Source of the DNA: Astropecten irregularis
Taxonomy: Eukaryota > Echinodermata > Asteroidea > Paxillosida > Astropectinidae
Direction of reading: 5' to 3'
Assembly (NCBI GenBank): GCA_963971285.1
Contig: OZ020262.1
Coordinates: forward strand, 14,115,308 to 14,179,307
Length of the DNA: 64,000 nucleotides
The notes beneath the pieces are model-generated. The model was not told the origin of the DNA. It saw only the letters and a list, made by a program, of their open reading frames with translations, and did not search any database. Every line of letters begins with the position of its first letter. The stretch's first letter is position 1. Made by a program: the position numbers and the translations under genes. Shown here piece by piece: positions 35,752 to 46,688 of the stretch.

Positions 35752-35944
35752 GGGAGAGGGCCGCTTCCTGGTAGCAGTGCAACACCAGGCCAACCCATGA
35801 CCAGTAAGGAGCTAGCTCCTAAATGACTGGTCAAATTTTCAAAAATCAAATTGAAAGAGAAGCCACCCAATGGGCGGCATTTCAGATTTCAATCTGAAAA
35901 GAACAGAATTACACGTGATCTTAGCCAAAAGGCCGAGAAGCGAT
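35752..35944 (-). ncRNA. RNU2: U2 snRNA variant, full length
   Basis: Read on the minus strand, the first 29 nt are identical to human U2 (starts ATCGCTTCTCGGCC, then TTTTGGCTAAGATCA). SL IIa is TTCAGATTGAAATCTGAA, SL IIb GCCGCCCATTGGGTGGC, and the Sm site ATTTTTG falls at nt 99-105, the same numbers as in human U2. SL III is AGGAGCTAGCTCCT inside an extra pairing TGACCAGT/ACTGGTCA; SL IV is CCTGGT-GTTGCACTGC-TACCAGG with the U2B''-type loop. Length about 193 nt against 188-191. Loops and stems differ in sequence but keep pairing, which argues for selection. The branch-recognition GUAGUA (nt 33-38) is replaced by GUAAUU with one base deleted next to it. U2 pairs with the intron branch site in the spliceosome; this copy may be a specialised variant or a decaying one. 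Confidence 0.8.
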
Positions 35945-37215
35945 ACCTTTAAAAAAGTTTAGGACATCATATGATGTTTGGAGAGTCATTATACAATCAC
36001 GGTTAGACAAATACATTTGAAGTCACTAATTGCAGAATTTCACTGGATAATTTATAATCCTCTAACTGAACAAGATGGTTGACAAGCTATGCTGTAAAAT
36101 ATTTTTTTCTGACTTTTAGCTGTTGAATTTACCATAAAAAGATACATTTTGGTGAGAAAATGTATGTTAACTTGACCACGCCGTTACTCGCAGAAGAATG
36201 AACCTCATGAATAAACATGACGCAATGAGCATGCTCATTGAATACAATGGCTTGATGTGTCTCTTCAAGCGTGAACAGTAAATGCACCCTAGAACTTGAA
36301 AGGTACATCGTGCATAAAGGAATATCTTAACAATATACAAGAGCCACAACATGGATTTCACCAAACACTGCTAAGATGAATCTTAAGATGAGTTGGTGGT
36401 TATCTATTGTGACATCACACTTTGCCTAGCAATGACGATTGATTCATGTTCAAGATCAATGCCAGTGCTGTGTGACCTCCTGGCTAACTCTATACCAAAC
36501 CTTTCTCTAGTTTTTCTGTCCAATATTATGTTGATATCATAAACTCAGCTGTCTAGAATTAACAGAGAATATTAGGACCTATGATGCCTTGCAGCCCTAC
36601 GTGTGATACGATGGGTTATTAACTAGAGTTACGATCGATCGTAGGGCTTCGTGAAATCAACCCTAGTTTGAATCACATCAAGATTTCCTTGAGTTAATAG
36701 TAATAAAATGTGAAATTGTGATTCTAAGACTAAAACAGGACGAAGTTCTAAAGGATATCACAGACAAAATATTTGAAGACCTCACTGCAGTGCTGTATGT
36801 ATTATATCTGGGTTACGCAATTAAACAAATATTACCAAATGCTTTTGTAAATATCGGCAATATAACCACGCTGAACTATATAATATAATTATTACATCAT
36901 TCTGCAGCAGTTTAGTATATCCATTTACCTCTATGGTATTCCATGGAGGTAAACCAAACCCTTATTAAACTTCACCTACAATTCGGCCGTTTTGAGGTTT
37001 CGGCAAAAAGTCATCGGTAAACATATACAACATTGAAAAGAAAATGAAAATTGAAATGTTCACCTTTATTTTGCCGAATTGGTCGATTGCCTCAGAAACT
37101 TGTGAGTTCTTGTAATTTTTATTTTAATAACTGACCATTTTGCGTGGGAACCTTTGGGAAATTATTTAATGGTCTGCACCCTTGTACACTGAAACAAAAA
37201 AACATCATCCCTTTA

Positions 37216-37445
37216 GCAGTGGTCCCATGCACAAACCTATGCACGAAGGCTGGGAACTTGACCGCATGTTACTGACTATGCCAAACATAATCAATGACCA
37301 TTTCGTGTCTCAACTCATGTTGGTCCACGCAAACTCTACGGGCTTGCCTATAAGCGTGACGTGAACAGTCGTATGGCATAGTCAGTGATATGCGGTCAAG
37401 TTCCCTGCCTTCGTAATACGGTTTGTACACGGGCTTAATCATGGA
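37216..37445. repeat. inverted-repeat element in unit B
   Basis: Same foldback as at 34741-34970, with slightly better matched arms (TTTGTACACGGGCTTAATCATGG against the complement of the left edge). Confidence 0.75.
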
Positions 37446-37969
37446 AGACAAAAAGTGGCCATCTATTTTTTTCTGCTCTCAGCGTAGTAAAACAGCAGAT
37501 TTTACGTTTTGGTTAGATGCAATTTCCCACCTTTCTTCTTTTTTTTGCTACCTCAAAAGCAGATTGAACTTTTGTAGAAATTAATTTTTCTGCTTTTTTA
37601 CTAGCGGAAAACCTGATTTTACTTTTCCTTCTTTTGGCTTATTGCTGGCGGACGAAAGTGGCCATCAAATCGGTGCATTTTCGAACTGACATGCCACAAA
37701 TTTGTCGAAATGTTTACCCCCAAAATAATCGTAAGGGATTATCATCGTAAATACCACTGAAGTACCACTGGTTCATCTTTGACATGACTGTGTAGAAAAC
37801 GGCATGTGCTTTTATAAAAATGTTTTGACTTGATTTCAGGCATTTTGAGGCGATCTGTTTATGATTTATGTTTTACTACATTGCTTAAAATGTAGATTGC
37901 CAAAAATCGTAAAAAAAAAACTCTTACAGCAGGTGAGTGGGACTATGTAACCTCATACTATTATTCGTG

Positions 37970-38042
37970 GGTCCTATGATGCCTTGCAACCCATAAGTTT
38001 GAGTTACGATCGATTGTAGGGCTTCGTGAATTCAACCCTAGT
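37970..38042. mobile_element. MITE family B fragment
   Basis: GAGTTACGATCGATTGTAGG then GCTTCGTGAATTCAACCCTA is the right end of family B, just outside unit B. Confidence 0.6.
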
Positions 38043-38289
38043 GCCGACGCACGTAAACAATGATTTTATTTCGAAATCTCGCAAATATTTTAAAAGAGGT
38101 CAGTTGCGCACGTAGTCTCGCGCTTTTTCCCTTATAAAATCAAGATGAAACTTCAAACTCAAAAGTTTTCATCAAATCTTTCCATTATTTGCAAGAGCAG
38201 CTACAATTCTGAGTTGTTTTTTAAAACCATTTGGAACCACTGACAACCAGCACGGAGTTGCAATCTGTCTGTATAATTATGTCATATAG

Positions 38290-38625
38290 GTCCTATAGCG
38301 TAAACCAGTTGACCTCTGATCCAGGACAGTGGTAATCCAGGGCAGTTTGATTTGAAAGCTACAATACTAAGCCTGGAATATCATTCTAATAGCACAAATG
38401 CAATTATAATTAACATCACGCGCACCTTTTGTTTTGTACAGACCGTTATTAAGTCGTTGACACCATATCTACGTGCTATATAGAAAAGTCCTATACATAG
38501 GAGGAAAGTGTGGTGCAGTGCTGAAAATGTAAATGAATTTTGCTCCATGTTTTCAACTTGTAGCTACGATCGAAGTAGTCATCCAGCAAACCAGGCCTTA
38601 GGTCCCATCGGGATAAATCAGCGTG
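38290..38625 (+). repeat. copy of CA intergenic segment
   Basis: Counterpart of 22440-22745. It shows that the CA array originally continued from here to the CA-3 promoter and that the U2-containing block arose within this intergenic space. Confidence 0.6.
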
Positions 38626-38826
38626 AGTACTTATTTCATCTATCAGACAATTCTTATTGGAATCAGTCAATTAGCTGACACGCCAACGACCAGAACAAGT
38701 TGTGAAAAGTTGGTTTTTACACTTGATGATTAAGGAAAACTAGAGAAAATGGACAAAAAGGCAGAGGTTATAATAGCTCATGAAAATCGGGATTGGCGAA
38801 ATACATGTAGGATTTGTCTTCATTTT

Positions 38827-38831
38827 ATTGA

Positions 38832-38896
<65 letters not shown>

Positions 38897-38897
38897 T
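38827..38897. repeat. (TTG)n microsatellite
   Basis: About 22 TTG triplets with two GATGTTG interruptions, followed by AGGAGGAGGAGG, directly before the orphan promoter. Confidence 0.9.
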
Positions 38898-38991
38898 CAG
38901 GAGGAGGAGGAGGAGGAGGTGGTTTGGATCAAAATTGATGTCTTTTGATATAATAGTTGACGTGAATTCCCCTTTCACGAGAATGGGCGTG

Positions 38992-39180
38992 GCTGCAACT
39001 TCTGCAGGTAGAAATAAAATGAAAAATCGTGTCCAACTGGTCAGTGCAAACATTTGTAATACCGATATTAAAAACTTTCAATAAAAACCACCCCCGTTAA
39101 CAAAATACCCTCTAACCAACGCACTTGCTCAACAGTCACTTTGGATGGCAGAGGTTAAAAGTTTATAAAACCTGGCGTCG
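38992..39180 (+). promoter_or_regulatory. orphan CA-type promoter
   Basis: Contains the CA module (GCAACTTCTGCAGGTAGAAA, TGTCCAACTGGTCAG, ACATTTGTAATACCGAT), a matching mid part (CCAACGCACTTGCTCAACAG) and TATAAAAC at 39164. It is a tandem copy of the CA-3 promoter 530 bp upstream of it, but no CA exon follows; a MITE B fragment (about 39188-39290) begins instead. Confidence 0.6.
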
Positions 39181-39527
39181 ATGTTACCAAACTCATGGTA
39201 AGTTACTATCAATCGTATGACTTGGATGTATTGGAGGCTTACTTAGGATACAATGGGTTATCCTTCTTAATACTGAGTTAATGACAATAATGATAATGAT
39301 AAAGGCATGTGGTATCACAACGTTTTTACACTAACTGATGAAAAACAAAACAAATCATATTTACAATGACAATGAAATGTTCCTTTTTTTCTTGGCTGTT
39401 TGACTTTGTTTGTCTTGTTTTGTAAACCTTAGTTGGGATCAAAAGTATTAAAATTCAATATTTTTGGTTGCGATGTACCTACAGATGGTATGAGTCGCTT
39501 TCATTGCAAAATTGACCCGTACCAAAG

Positions 39528-39806
39528 TCGCAGTTTCTGCTGGTAGAAATAAAACAAATTCGTGTCCAAACATCAAACAGCAAATATTTGTAATACCAAT
39601 AGATTTTAAGTAAAAACACCCCCTCAATAATTACCCTCTTAACCATCACCTACGCTGACACGTCAATAATCATTTTGGAGGGCACAGAGGAAGCTTATAA
39701 AACGGAGCGCAGATCAGAACCTGTTACACACAGCGGCTTAGTCGAAGTGAGAAGGCATCGGGAAAGCCTGTCACTGCATCATCCAGTTTCTACACTCTTT
39801 GTTGAG
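39528..39806 (+). promoter_or_regulatory. CA-3 promoter and noncoding first exon
   Basis: Module CAGTTTCTGCTGGTAGAAAT, CGTGTCCAAACATC and ATATTTGTAATACCAATAG; TATAAAA at 39696-39702 followed by CGGAGCGCAGATCAGAAC; noncoding exon ending at 39806 before GTAAGT. Acceptor cacacag ends at 40298, making this 5' intron only 492 bp, against 1.4 kb in CA-2 and 4.2 kb in CA-1. Confidence 0.7.
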
Positions 39807-40321
39807 GTAAGTTTGCTTTGTACTAATTGCATTCACCTGTTTTGTTTTTGTTTTACGGGAGAGGTAAAGTTTACCCCTGCTAACACTCTAAGCTGTTGCG
39901 AGCGCGTTGACAAGTAGGACACAAGTAGACCGTTCCATCTCTAGAGTGCCTATACGAACTTCATAGATATGAATGCCTTTTCAAGAACTGTAACCAATAT
40001 TGGTTTAATGTTTAAGAGCTTGACTTAAGTCATATTTTAGTTTAAATCCCTTGATAATGTATAATAACGAGTAAATTGACAATTGTAGTAAGAATACAAA
40101 ATTCATTTCACCGTGGGGTCCGGGGCCCGCTTAAGCAGTTTTCTCTTTTGCTTTTCGGGTGATTGTTTAGTTTATTCTCACATTCACAAAGAAAAACCTA
40201 CCGATGTCCATGAGGTTATCTAGTGCTTTTTGCAATCGGAACATTAGTGTGAACCGCCCGTATTAATAAATACAACAAGCGTTAATTTTCCCACACAGAA
40301 ACCCCAAGCGATTCTACAGCA

Positions 40322-42370
40322 ATGATGGGTCTACGAGTTCTTGGTATTTTGCTGTTGGCGACGCCAATCTTTTGTAAGTTGGAATTTTTCGATCATTTTG
40401 ACAAACAGAATCTGGCTAAAACGGAATAAATAACTGTTAAATGTATGAACAAAAATGATTGGTAAAGGTCACAGAGCAGCGGTCACACTTTGTCTGATCC
40501 AGCGTGCCCGTGAAACAAATCTGTGAACATTTGAGCTCAATCGGACATTAGGCTATATATTTTTGAGTCCCGAGCAAATAGCGAAAACCCGACTCAACCT
40601 TCCTTTTAAATTTTTCACACTTAAAGGTTTCATCAATTTAACAGTTATCGTTAGCTTACTTCATATTGGTTTTGTGCGGACCGCAATGCAATGATTTACA
40701 TACATCTTCAGTGAAAAAAATCAATATCAAATACCAATATCAAAATCAACATGACGAAAAAAAAAGAAAAAAAAAAAGAAGTAGATAATATTTCCTTGAC
40801 TTATTGAACCTTTCAATTTTCATTTCTACAGGCTCCGATTTTACCTATGATGACGGGCCGCACGGTAAGATGGTGTTTGGTTGTCATATTTTGCTTATTG
40901 TTAGCCTTCTAATATTTGTTTGTATTGAGCTATCTGAATCTTCAAATCTTCTTCTTTTTGTGTTTGGGGACGTTGTGGGCGTATAGGACCTGCCAACTGG
41001 GCCTCGCTGTTCCCGGGCTGTGCAGGCAGTAATCAGTCACCGATCGAGCTCAAGAGCAGCGAGACAGCTGGCCCTGGTGATTGTAACTACATTTCTACCA
41101 AAGAACTGTTCAGTTATGCCTCTTCCCACGGCACGGCCACTAACAATGGACACAGCGGTGAGTAGTCATTTGAATTAATTCGCACTTTCAGAACGCTTGG
41201 TGGCAGAAGACTCGTAACAATCTTCCTGTGTTATCGTCGGCCTAAGCCTTGCCTAAATACGGAAGATTCCAAATAGTATGTGACCAAAGATCTGTACTGC
41301 GCTGGCTCGACACTTTGGGCCTGTTTGTTTCACGTAACTTGGATCCGATATTTTGGGATCCTTCTCCTATGCAGGGTACGCTAAAATGGGATCCGGATCC
41401 GCAGGATTCGTCCGAAACAAACAGGCCCTTTATTCCCAGACGCACGTTGGGTCGACAGATTCTTTGAATTGTGATTGGCCAGAGCTTTGTAAACTCTTGG
41501 TGGCGCACTCTTTGGAATCATCCGAATTGATCCTGGCTGTGGCTTGAAATGTACACGTGTACCATAGTATAAACGCTGACAGTGGCCTACACAAGTCCTC
41601 AGACCCGGGGTATGATCCTGATGAACGGCACCAACTTTGAATTTTGAATATTTGTGTTAACTTTAAATCACACTATTACAGTGGTGCTTAATTTCAACTG
41701 GGACATTTACGTCGCTGGGTCTGGACTTAAAAGCAGATACAAGGTTGATCAGCTGCATTACCACTTCGGTAGCGTCAATGGACAAGGCTCAGAACATACA
41801 ATCAACGGCAAACAATACGAGGGAGAAGTAAGTACAACATCATGGCCTAGTTTGACTTTGATATTGAAAGAAATTTATCTCATGGTTCACTTTCAATGAC
41901 TTCAAAGTAACCGTGTCAGTTTCCCTTGTGATCATTTCAAATCAAATTACATTATCATATTATATTAACATTGCTTGGCTCCCTCGCTCAACGTCTGGCA
42001 CTGCACGAAGTAACTCAATAAGACGTTCGGCTTTAGCTTTATTTTCTTTACAAGCAAATTGAGAAATGTATTCGATATTATTATGTTCTTCCTGTCTTTT
42101 CAAGATGCATCTTGTAACACATGACTCCAAGTATCCAAATCTGGCTGAGGCGAAGAAACATGCCGGTGGAGTGGCCGTGTTTGGCGGTATGATCGAGGTG
42201 GGGTTGTACTCTTTACATCTATTGAGTAGTTAATGTTGTTGTGTTGCTGCTGTTGTTGCTGCTGCTGCTGTTGTTGCTGTTGTCGTTGCTGCTGATGTTG
42301 TTGTTGTTGTTTTTGTTGCTGCAGCTGTTGTTGTTGTTGTTGATGTTGCTGCTGCTGCTGCAGCTGTTGT

Positions 42371-42405
<35 letters not shown>

Positions 42406-43379
42406 GCTGCTGCTGTTGTTGTTGTTGGATATATTGAAATATCAAAATAGCCCTGTTTGGTTTGATTTTGTTTTAGGTGGGAGCCTTCGACAACCTCTTG
42501 TACAACGGACTTCTGTATGCTGTTCGCAGTGTTCCATATGAAGGTTGGTATGATTGGAGGAAGTTAAGAATACTGTCACTGTTACCAAAATGCTAAACAA
42601 AAGTGGTATCAATGGATCCGTGTTATTGGCATATTGGCAGATATTTTACTGGCTGCAATGTCGTCATAACATCAGGAGGCTTTGGTTAATTATGGAATCT
42701 GAAGATTTGCACCTTTTTTTCATTCCGGTAGGAAATCATGCCCAGTTTGATCTGAACTGCTGTTTAGTGGACTTACTCCCCCAGGATCTTGGCCATTTCT
42801 ACTTCTATCACGGCTCATTCACTACACCCGACTGCGATGAAGTCGTCTTGTGGACCGTGTGGGACACCCCCGTGACACTGTCGGCGGCACAGGTATGACA
42901 CCTGTTTAGTAGCGCCCTCTCCCAAGAAAGAGTAGTTAGTTAGAAGTAGCCCTCTTGCGCTGGTGGCACTACGAGAACCAGTTGACTGGTAGTCACTCTT
43001 ATTACCCAGACATGCTTAAATGGGATTTGTTTACAAGATTTCAGAACAAATTGTGCCACAATGCATTTCTCATACGTTTTTCACTGCACACTTCCGGGCT
43101 ATACGCGAAAGTGTCCATAGAGGGTAAAGACATGAGGTAATACACTGGTAATGATGTACGTTTTGAGTGAAAACTCCCAGAAGCTTTTGGCACTTAATGT
43201 ATATACGTCTTTCCTTGTTTCAGATCGCAGCGTTCCGTGGTTTGTTCAGCTCTGGCGCCGGCGACCCCGCGGCAGTACCGATGTACGACAACTTCCGCCC
43301 CATTCAGCCGCTGAACGGCCGCCAGGTCAACTACTGGCCCCAAAGCGACTACCGATCAGACCTGGACCCCATCTACTAG
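40322..43379 (+). CDS. secreted alpha-carbonic anhydrase (CA-3)
   Basis: Eight coding exons: 40322-40373, 40832-40864, 40987-41157, 41682-41827, 42105-42197, 42477-42543, 42732-42892, 43224-43379 (292 aa). Same architecture as CA-1 and CA-2 with identical signal-peptide exon. Zinc ligands in QLHYHFGS and EMHLVTHD, shuttle His in TNNGHS, and HGSFTTPDC around the gate Thr are present. The most diverged member: mature N-terminal region has GCAGSNQSPIE and an extra Cys in GDCNYIS; exon 4 is one codon shorter. The tail ends NYWPQSDYRSDLDPIY. Predicted active secreted enzyme. Confidence 0.93.
40455..40635 (+). mobile_element. MITE family A2 fragment in CA-3 intron 1 (coding)
   Basis: GGTAAAGGTCACAGAGCAGC, CACACTTTGTCTGATCCAGC and AGCTCAATCGGACAT match the A2 copies at 1860 and 60160, in the 60160 orientation. 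Confidence 0.6.
41317..41428. mobile_element. MITE family G in CA-3 intron 3
   Basis: 112 bp with inverted ends GGGCCTGTTTGTTTC and GAAACAAACAGGCCC, flanked by TTT on both sides, and paired GGATCCG/GGATCC motifs inside. Single copy in the window. Confidence 0.8.
42235..42427. repeat. (TTG/CTG)n microsatellite in CA-3 intron 5
   Basis: About 190 bp of TTG and CTG triplets at the same position as in CA-1 and CA-2. Confidence 0.9.
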
Positions 43380-43888
43380 ATGTATAGAGATGACATCTAA
43401 AATGGTTCCTCACCGCGGACATTTCATTGTTCCAGTCTGAATGATCATGTGACGTCTGAAAACTGGGCAGATCAGCCCTAAAATAATGTTTAACGTATAT
43501 GTATGGCAAAACCTAAATAGAGATAATAATTCGATATGTGCTTCGATAGCACAATCGGAATCGATACCTAAAAGAAAATATGAAAAAGAATCTCAGACAA
43601 TTTATACTAATTCGCAGCTTCGAGACACACGTAACTCTAGCTAACAAAATCATTACTTCTGTCGAACTAACTATTACCGAATTCTTTGCAAAGAATAACA
43701 AATTTCGAAAGAATGTGTCGACACTCGATACATGGTCTTTCCTGTGGAGCATTGCTTCCTTGAGAATCACCGACACTTGTCGGTCGTCAACATATAGTAC
43801 CAGACAAAAATGGTCACAAGACTATCGAATTCTCATCGATCTTGTAAGAAATTTGACATTATCCTGATTTGGAAGTTGATTCTTGCAC

Positions 43889-43894
43889 ATTAAA
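43889..43894 (+). terminator. CA-3 poly(A) signal
   Basis: ATTAAA in the conserved block TTGATTCTTGCACATTAAAG, followed by TTTGGTGGTGATGG. Confidence 0.65.
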
Positions 43895-43959
43895 GTCGAT
43901 TTGGTGGTGATGGGAAGAACAAGCGTCTGTGAGTCAATTATTTGTGTAAATGTGAAAGT

Positions 43960-45245
43960 TTCTAACTGTGAAGTCCGTGGTTGGAGTCGATGAAGTGGTA
44001 TCGTGTGTTCGGTAGGGCCCGAGGGACAAGGCAAATGTTTCTTTACTTATTTTCAACGACTTTAAATTCAAATTCGAATAGAAACAACTTAACACCCTAC
44101 CTAAATGACACAGAAAATTAACGGAATCGGCTCAAATTAAAAATGCCCTTTAACGAAGAATTTTGTAGTTAAATCGGGTATATAAGTTTATTTCATTATT
44201 TCACCATCAACTCGACCGTATATAATAATAATTACAATAACAATAAAAAATAAGAACAATAATTGTCGCGGCCCGATTGGGAAATATGGAAAAATGCTAT
44301 ATGAAGAAAACATCGTGTTAGTAAAAAATCACATCACCGAAATATGATACAAAATACAGATATTTCTTAAAATACGGGGTAGTCCCCCACTAGCGATATA
44401 TTGTTTAACCCCTTATGCGGCTCCGGCTGGCGACCGGTAACAGTTTCTCTTCAAACTTAATCCTCCGATACTGCTTCACTAAGTGGAAATTGTTTGGTGT
44501 TCCTATGAAAATAATATCATCTTGAGAAAAGACTGCCGGGGAAAACTACTAATGGAAAAGAAATAAACAAGAATTTAATATTAAAATTTGAATCTCTATC
44601 ATAAGATCACTAAATAATACCCACAACCTCAAGATTCTCAAAGAAAAAAAAAAAATGAAAATGTTGTTGTTATAATTATTTTCTATGCGATCACTGAAAA
44701 ATCAAATGACGAGTGCGCCCTCTTCTGACAAGAACCGAATAGGGGAAAAATGTCGCGAATATACCGGCAATCTAACAGTACGGTATTCAGGAGGTCAACC
44801 CCGGTTCGAATCCCGCTCCAGTCAATTTTTCTTTGTTCATTTTTCAATAATATTAAACATTATTCTATGATATCCGACTATATTATATCATTGTATATAT
44901 TGTATTAAAAAAGTACTCTATATTATCATTTGCTTCGTTCTAGCAAATAAAAAATCAGTCGGTTTCATCGGTAAAAATCTTACTGAATCTTTTGAAGTAA
45001 AGTCGTACATATAAGTCACTAGCGTAAAGTTGAACACTAGTTTCTCGATTCTATATTACTGTTGAAAGATTAATAATTACAATAATACCAATAGCTATTT
45101 AATTTGTACACTTTCACACCCGGGCTGTATGGATATAAAATATGGCATAAATTTAAGAAAAAATAGAAAAAACAGCAGATAAAACCGGTTTTACAAGACA
45201 AGTATCGAAGATGTTCCTTTTTGTTTCTTGAAATCGTATAAACAA
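43960..45245. other. AT-rich intergenic DNA between CA-3 and AChE-B
   Basis: No gene recognised. A tRNA-like B box (GGTTCGAATCC at about 44809-44819) occurs without a foldable tRNA around it. Confidence 0.45.
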
Positions 45246-45249
45246 TGGG

Positions 45250-45370
45250 TTACCATAGAGTCGTTTCGCTGCCACCTTGAAAGACTGGTGATTGAAAGAC
45301 TCTGATGCCTGCGATCGGGGGACAGACAGAACAGACAGTGGATCACATCATTGAGTCCTGCCCACAATAA
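45250..45370 (+). mobile_element. LINE 3'-end fragment
   Basis: One frame reads GGQTEQTVDHIIESCPQ then stop, preceded in another frame by RCHLERLVIERL. This resembles the C-terminal zinc-knuckle region of many LINE reverse transcriptases (CxCG...QTxDHII..CP). It is a short, degraded fragment, not related to the intact LINE at 31 kb. Confidence 0.4.
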
Positions 45371-46378
45371 AAAAGACCGATGCAGTAAGCCCCTCCCACT
45401 GCATACGTGTGCAATGAACACGCGTACCTCTCCAATGCTTCACTGCACGTTCCTGTCGCGCGTACACACGCGCGCGTACATTTGTCGAACTTTAGTGAAC
45501 GCACGTCGGACATAAACTACGACCGTGATTGGTCAGAAACAAATGGGGCGGGGCTTAATGGATCGGTCACCCAATGGCAGACATTGGAGTGACGACACGA
45601 CATGGCTGACCTCCACCAAGCTGCAGTTGTGATGAGGACACGCTTGCGAGCACACGAAAGAAGAACCACAGTGTCGACACGGTTGACTCTGTCTAACTCC
45701 AAGAATCCCATTCAAACTTTCTCAACGCATCCAATCTTAAATGATTGTGTTTATAAACTTTAGAAATTTGGTAGAGTATAATAATAAATAAACACTGGTA
45801 TATTCACATTTGAAGAGAAAAACCCCGGAGTCAAACTTTCTTCAAGGAGTAGAAATCGGAAACTTGGGAAAGTTTTGAAAATTCAAGCGAAGGACAAACG
45901 GCCACGACTCATGGTGCTGGCCCACGCTATATCACTGTCCCGAACTTCTAAACACTGATCACTCACAATATGGTCTGAGTTACACTTATCATACAAAGGT
46001 ATGTACATTTTACATATTTTTTTTTTCAGTTAGATATAGAAGTATAACAACCGTACCAAAAATGTGGATAATGTTTCGAATGAGAAATCATCATTGAGAA
46101 TATAATTGAGGTAGAAAAAAAGGAATGAAAACGGAGAAATTGGTCGCAATTGGTAAGACTACAAAAAAATAAAAGTCGAAAATTCTAATTATACCACTAA
46201 TCAATTTCACGGCGGCTGGAAAGGGTAATTGGTCTAACATGGACCCGCCATCGCAACAAACTGAAGTTCTTCGGTTTGCCTCGCTGTGGACTGCGTGCAG
46301 TGACGTCATCACGCCGCCATCTTGGCAACCAATCGATGCTGAAAGAATAAAAACAAACCCGCACAGCTTTCGATGGGT

Positions 46379-46420
46379 AAGGGCGCCCTTCTGACCTGTC
46401 AAAAGAGGGCGCCCATCCTT
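46379..46420. repeat. short GC-rich inverted repeat
   Basis: GGGCGCCCTTCTGAC and GTCAAAAGAGGGCGCCC form a hairpin of about 16 bp with a tiny loop; likely a MITE remnant. Confidence 0.55.
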
Positions 46421-46688
46421 GAATGACGTCATATGCAGAGGTCTGATGATATCCACAGGGGCATTCTGTTGACTCATCCTATTCGAAACCGACAGAGACG
46501 TCCAAGATATTACCAACTCTTCACTGGTATAAATTCATCTCCTCATTTCCACGCCACTTGCTCAACAGGCTCCGGATCTGTATCTAAAAATAACAATTTC
46601 ATCTGCTACAAATAAAAAACCAACAACTTATGCTACATAAAAAAGGGGGAATATCTAAGTTTCGTATAAAAAAGTCCTCCATCTATTC

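Larger units (their letters stand above)
35390..37867. repeat. tandem duplication, unit B (uninterrupted)
   Basis: About 2478 bp; the intact counterpart of unit A, with the empty LINE site near 37207-37217 (AACATCATCCCTTTAGCAG). It carries the full-length U2-like gene, a remnant of MITE A at its left edge, a MITE B fragment (36590-36665) and the inverted-repeat element. Confidence 0.88.

Noticed and set aside
44755-44828. tRNA gene suggested by GGTTCGAATCCCGC
   Set aside because: B box only; no acceptor, D or anticodon stem can be folded around it.
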